Assembly (NCBI GenBank): GCA_913050205.1
Contig: CAJXAU010000036.1
Span: 1-9,477, forward strand
Length of the DNA: 9,477 nucleotides
Source of the DNA: an uncultured Verrucomicrobiota bacterium
Lineage (GTDB): Bacteria; Verrucomicrobiota; Verrucomicrobiia; Limisphaerales; UBA1096
Reading direction: 5' to 3'
Positions 6,924 to 9,477 of this stretch are shown piece after piece. A model generated the notes under the pieces. The model was not told the DNA's origin. It did no database searches and was given only the letters and a program-made list of their open reading frames with translations. How positions within the stretch are numbered: position 1 is the first letter of the stretch; every line of letters begins with the position of its first letter. The translations under genes were made by a program, and so were the position numbers.

Positions 6924-7579
6924 TGAAGACGATTAAAGCAACCCTGTTGACCTTCATCGGCCTTGCCATGGGCGTGGCTCAGGCTGAGGCCGCCGATCAA
7001 TCGGAGGTTCAAAAACAATTGTTGGCGAATTATGACGCCAACAAGGACGGTCGACTAAGTGCCTCCGAGCGGGAAAAAATCCGTTATGATAAATTGAACC
7101 CTCCGAAGGAGAAGCGGAGGAGTTCAGAACGCCGCCGGTTCCGTTATCCTGACCCGGTCGTGGCAAAGTTTGACACCGACGGAGACAACGAACTGGACGA
7201 AAAGGAATTCGGTGAGGCCCGCAAGTGGGTGGATCGTCGGTTCAAGGAGATCACCGCGGAGTATGATGTTAACAAGGACGGTCGCCTGAACACGGGCGAG
7301 AGGGCAACCTTGGCCAAGCAGGTTGAGGCGGGCAAATTTAAAACCATGGACTGGTTGATGAAATACATGACCCGTCCGCCAAGTCGCCGCGGTGATCGTT
7401 ATCGTGACATGCGGGAGGAACCCCGTGAGAAAGCCCGCATGGAGTTGTTTCGTAAGCACGATACCAACAAGGACGGTCGCTTGAGCGATGTGGAGTTGGT
7501 CAATGTCCGCGCGGCGTTGAAAAGGTATTACGCCGAACGAGACCAACAAAAGAAGTCAGCCGGCGAGAAGAAGAAATAG
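6920..7579 (+). CDS. Small secreted protein with four EF-hand calcium-binding loops
   Basis: Predicted exported, charged protein of 219 residues. The signal peptide MMKTIKATLLTFIGLAMGVAQAEA is probably cut after A24. Four 12-residue EF-hand loops are visible: DANKDGRLSASE (39-50), DTDGDNELDEKE (85-96), DVNKDGRLNTGE (116-127) and DTNKDGRLSDVE (181-192). All keep acidic or Asn ligands at positions 1, 3 and 5 and Glu at 12; loop 2 has Asn instead of Gly at position 6. No catalytic domain is seen, so calcium binding or sensing is the likely property. Basic Ser-containing stretches (RRSSERRR at 66-73, PPSRRGDR at 153-160) and a Lys-rich tail (KKSAGEKKK) lie between and after the loops. The ATG overlaps the upstream TGA (ATGA), implying translational coupling to the CotH-family gene; an adjacent ATG at 6923 is an equally possible start. 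Confidence 0.9.
   Translation: MMKTIKATLLTFIGLAMGVAQAEAADQSEVQKQLLANYDANKDGRLSASEREKIRYDKLNPPKEKRRSSERRRFRYPDPVVAKFDTDGDNELDEKEFGEARKWVDRRFKEITAEYDVNKDGRLNTGERATLAKQVEAGKFKTMDWLMKYMTRPPSRRGDRYRDMREEPREKARMELFRKHDTNKDGRLSDVELVNVRAALKRYYAERDQQKKSAGEKKK
7040..7479 (+). repeat. Three identical 14-base copies of AACAAGGACGGTCG encoding the EF-hand core
   Basis: Exact copies occur at 7040-7053, 7271-7284 and 7466-7479, each encoding N-K-D-G-R of EF-hand loops 1, 3 and 4. Codons are identical in all three copies although synonymous choices exist. Loop 2 lacks it. This fits recent duplication of loop units or shared codon preference. Confidence 0.85.
7309..7318. repeat. Degenerate 10-bp copy of the palindrome in the EF-hand gene
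   Basis: CTTGGCCAAG is a perfect 10-bp palindrome matching the inner part of the iterated element; the outer pair (7308 C, 7319 C) does not pair. Read as T-LAK-Q. Confidence 0.7.
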
Positions 7580-7604
7580 CGTCCGTACGAACTGATCACG
7601 GACG
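7580..7604. terminator. Possible hairpin between convergent genes
   Basis: An inverted repeat CGTCCGT (7580-7586) / ACGGACG (7598-7604) with an 11-base loop spans the 16-base gap between the convergent stop codons and runs into the end of the batE-like gene. There is no T tract on either side, so action as an intrinsic terminator is doubtful. Confidence 0.35.
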
Positions 7605-8351
7605 GGTGAGGGCGAGGTCGTCTTCGTGAATCCAGCCGGTCGTCCCGCTGCCGGAGCGCACATTCAAGAACGCTCCGTTGCTTTCGATCACGACGAACTC
7701 CATCCCGTCAGTGGCTTGGAAAAGCTCGGGCGATTGCTCCACCGGATTTGAGCGCACGATAACCCCATCGCGTACGGCGAAAACCCGATTATTTCCCGAA
7801 TAATCCGCCACGGCCATAATGAGCAGGAGGATCGTGATGAATGTGATGCCCCCTGTTACCTGTGCCCAGAGCACGCTTGGTCCATTTATTTTTTTAACCT
7901 GACGAAGGGTCAGCAAAATCAGAAGGATCGTCGCAAAAAATGAGGCGATCAAAGTCCATTCATTCAGCGAAATCTTACGCAGCCATTGTTGTCGAAGTGT
8001 CTGCGGCACAGGTTCGGACAGCACCTTTTGTTGGGTGAATCTCAGGTTTTTGACGATGTCGGGATTGCGTGGCGAAAGCAACAACGCCCGGTGGTAGGCG
8101 GCCAACGCCCGGCCCAGTTCGTCGGCCTTGAAATACGCGTTCCCCATATTGAACAACAAGTTGGCTGAGGATCCTTCGGTGCTGAGTTTTTGATACGCCG
8201 CCGCCGCCTCGTCATACTGCTTGGCGTAGAACAATTCGTTCGCTTTCTTGAACGCCGCTGGGTCGGCGTGGAGCGTTGCCGCGACAATCAACAGGCCAAG
8301 CGCTTGGCCAAGCCAGCCGTGCCAGATTCGCCGTTGTCGTGGCAGGGTCAT
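7596..8351 (-). CDS. batE: BatE-like membrane protein: signal/TM segment, TPR repeats, two TM helices, SH3-like domain
   Basis: 251 residues if started at the ATG whose A is at 8351, which overlaps the upstream batD stop (ATGA); a longer frame to 8390 would run 13 codons into batD. N-terminal hydrophobic signal, about 12-29 (WLGQALGLLIVAATLHA, then DPAAF). TPR-type helices, about 32-105 (KANELFYAKQYDEAAAAYQKL; LLFNMGNAYFKADELGRALAAYHRALLLSP). Two transmembrane helices, about 132-149 and 163-181. A bacterial SH3-like domain fills about 185-248 (FAVRDGVIVRSNP, VRSGSGTTGWIHEDDLALT). This order matches BatE-like proteins of the Bat operons, membrane complexes linked to MoxR ATPases and VWA proteins and first described as aerotolerance genes in Bacteroides; the biochemical role is poorly defined. 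TPRs probably face the periplasm and bind partners. Sits last in its operon, facing the EF-hand gene. Confidence 0.82.
   Translation of the reverse strand: MTLPRQRRIWHGWLGQALGLLIVAATLHADPAAFKKANELFYAKQYDEAAAAYQKLSTEGSSANLLFNMGNAYFKADELGRALAAYHRALLLSPRNPDIVKNLRFTQQKVLSEPVPQTLRQQWLRKISLNEWTLIASFFATILLILLTLRQVKKINGPSVLWAQVTGGITFITILLLIMAVADYSGNNRVFAVRDGVIVRSNPVEQSPELFQATDGMEFVVIESNGAFLNVRSGSGTTGWIHEDDLALTRP
8294..8313. repeat. One full and one partial tandem copy of the 12-bp palindrome in the BatE-like signal peptide
   Basis: Full core GCTTGGCCAAGC at 8302-8313, directly joined to an 8-base part copy GGCCAAGC at 8294-8301. On the gene's own strand this is a full unit followed by a truncated one, read LGQALG. 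All 20 bases are identical to the tandem at 79-98 in the first gene, and the location is again the signal peptide. Confidence 0.93.
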
Positions 8352-9477
8352 TTCAGTTCTTCGATGACCTGTTGCAGGTCTGTAAGGCATGCCCGGAGTT
8401 CGGCGGTGGACTGGGAGGCGGCGTAACTGGCGGCATCGCAGGCGGCAAACAGCCGTCGCAGCGTGTCGCGTGTGTCCGGCCGAATCTGCGCTTGGCCAAG
8501 CGCCCCGTCGATCACGTCGGACGTGATCCCCTCGGCGGGAATATCAAGATGAAGACCAAGTTGTTCGCGGAGCAATTCCGCCAACACGGTGTAAAACTGC
8601 TGGGCCTCGTTTTCATCAGTCAATCGCTCGAGTTTGGCCAAGTGGTCACGTGTGCGTTGTGCGACCAGACGCCGTCTACGGAGGCGGGGGTTCCCGTCGA
8701 TCGACTCGTTTTTGCGACGCCAGGCCAAGGCTCCGATCCACAACATAAACGGAATCGACTGAAGCAGCCAAAACAGGGGGCGACGAATAAGCGGGGTCGT
8801 CTGACCAAGCGCTCCCATGTCGTATTGAATCGGTAATATATCCAACTGAGGCGGCTCGTAGTCGGCAGCACTACTGTCATCGGATTGAGTGGTGTTACCA
8901 TTGGGAATGGCCGCCGGCTTGGCACTGGCGTTGACTTTGAGTGGAAAGGGGCCCTGACTCAGCGTGAGGTAAGATCCTTCCTCGGGATCAAAGTAGGCGA
9001 GTTCAATTTTTGGCACCTCAGTGATGGTCTCGTTCTCGGGGATGATGACCTGCTCAAAAACCTTTGAACCACTCAGGCCAAGCGGATTGGTTTGCTCGGA
9101 TGAAATGGACGGTTCGTAACTCTTGAAGCCCGGCCACTCGAGCTTTGGGAGGTTCAGGGAATCAACCGTACCTTGTCCTGAGAGCTGGATGTTCACGGTG
9201 ACCGGGTCGCCGACTGTCACTTCCAGCGGGGAAGCCTTGGCTGACATGGTGAACTGGCCGACAGCGCCGTTGAAGTTCGCCGGGCGTCCCTCGGTGGGAA
9301 GCGGCTTGACGATGATGTTGTGCGCCTTGGCCTCGATTTTGGCCGGAACGTCCTGGTAGCGAGTGAGCAGTCCCTCGAACGGGTCGTTGAAAGGGCTGCG
9401 TCGCCGCTGGTTTTGTCGGATTTTGAGGACGACGTCCATCGTGACGGGACCGATCTGAAGCGTGCCGGACTTGACTG
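8348..9477 (-). CDS. batD: BatD-like protein (5' end cut by the window edge)
   Basis: The frame stays open to the window edge, and the ATG at 9439 is internal: the 12 codons before it (VKSGTLQIGPVT) continue a BatD-like strand, so the start lies outside. 375 residues are visible. The N-terminal part is beta-rich and presumably periplasmic, with BatD-like 'VKPLPTEGRPANFNGAVG' and 'DPVTVNIQLSGQGT' segments. One transmembrane helix lies at about 8720-8779 (PLFWLLQSIPFMLWIGALAW), followed by basic RRK and RLRRRR. A cytoplasmic helical tail of about 110 residues follows (LAKLERLTDENEAQQFYTVL, LREQLGLHLDIPAEGIT, ending LQQVIEELK). BatD proteins anchor the Bat complex in the inner membrane; their molecular function is not settled. 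The stop overlaps the BatE-like start, so the two are probably co-translated. The linker before the TM helix is low-complexity (NGNTTQSDDSSAADYEPP). Confidence 0.87.
   Translation of the reverse strand, partial: VKSGTLQIGPVTMDVVLKIRQNQRRRSPFNDPFEGLLTRYQDVPAKIEAKAHNIIVKPLPTEGRPANFNGAVGQFTMSAKASPLEVTVGDPVTVNIQLSGQGTVDSLNLPKLEWPGFKSYEPSISSEQTNPLGLSGSKVFEQVIIPENETITEVPKIELAYFDPEEGSYLTLSQGPFPLKVNASAKPAAIPNGNTTQSDDSSAADYEPPQLDILPIQYDMGALGQTTPLIRRPLFWLLQSIPFMLWIGALAWRRKNESIDGNPRLRRRRLVAQRTRDHLAKLERLTDENEAQQFYTVLAELLREQLGLHLDIPAEGITSDVIDGALGQAQIRPDTRDTLRRLFAACDAASYAASQSTAELRACLTDLQQVIEELK
8488..8503. repeat. 16-bp perfect palindrome containing CGCTTGGCCAAGCG, in the batD cytoplasmic tail
   Basis: 14-mer at 8489-8502, extended by one matched base on each side. 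On the gene's strand it is read G-A-LGQA-Q, the same frame as most copies. Degenerate relatives in the same gene lie at 8634-8641 (TTGGCCAA), 8803-8813 (read GALGQ, just before the TM helix) and 9077-9085 (read PLGL). Confidence 0.93.

Noticed and set aside
8352..8390. Longer start for the BatE-like protein
   Set aside because: It would overlap batD by 13 codons with a non-signal-like, charged N-terminus; the ATG overlapping the batD stop is the usual operon arrangement.
79..8503. Reading the repeated palindromes as a CRISPR array, integron attC sites or REP elements
   Set aside because: Spacing is irregular over kilobases, the unit is only 12-18 bp and lies within coding sequence, and there are no spacers, cas genes or integrase.
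9439..9439. ATG at 9439 as the start of the BatD-like protein
   Set aside because: The frame remains open to the window edge and the preceding codons read as BatD-like sequence, so the gene is truncated by the window.

Overview
The window looks like a chromosomal segment from a free-living member of the Verrucomicrobiota (or a close PVC-group relative), possibly marine. Three things point that way. The first large protein ends in a C-terminal domain with the pattern 'YQLERSENLVDW ... QFFRL'. There is a lamin-tail / CotH / chitobiase-C-like secreted protein. Secreted Ig and 'GPG..F.W ... PEG.H...W' modules are repeated in one chain. This assignment is inference from protein style; no rRNA or tRNA gene is present.

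Layout. On the + strand, 14-4264 encodes a 1416-residue secreted modular protein: an N-terminal thioredoxin-like domain with a WCGPC motif, then five Ig-like domains, five copies of a beta-rich module, and the C-terminal domain. A strong intrinsic terminator (4287-4317) follows. Next comes a two-gene unit: a secreted CotH-family kinase-like protein (4374-6923), overlapping by an ATGA junction a small secreted protein with four EF-hand loops (6920-7579). Converging on these from the - strand is the distal end of a Bat (aerotolerance-type) operon: a batD-like gene, cut by the right window edge (8348-9477), overlapping by ATGA a batE-like TPR/two-TM/SH3 gene (7596-8351). The convergent gap is 16 bp, and no gene-free stretch exceeds about 110 bp.

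How the genes work together. The + strand genes are all predicted to be exported; the CotH/EF-hand pair is translationally coupled and may act together outside the cytoplasm in a calcium-dependent way. The BatD/BatE pair is expected in the inner membrane, with its other partners (MoxR ATPase, VWA proteins) presumably beyond the right edge.

The most striking feature is not a gene. It is a short perfect palindrome, CGCTTGGCCAAGCG (core GCTTGGCCAAGC), scattered through coding sequence on both strands and one intergenic site. The 12-bp core occurs perfectly seven times in 9.5 kb, where about 0.0006 is expected by chance, with several degenerate copies besides. Inside genes it is mostly read in one frame as Leu-Gly-Gln-Ala, it appears as exact or partial 12-bp tandem units, and three copies sit in signal peptides. 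It behaves like a highly iterated palindrome (comparable in style to the cyanobacterial HIP1) or a frame-neutral micro-element.
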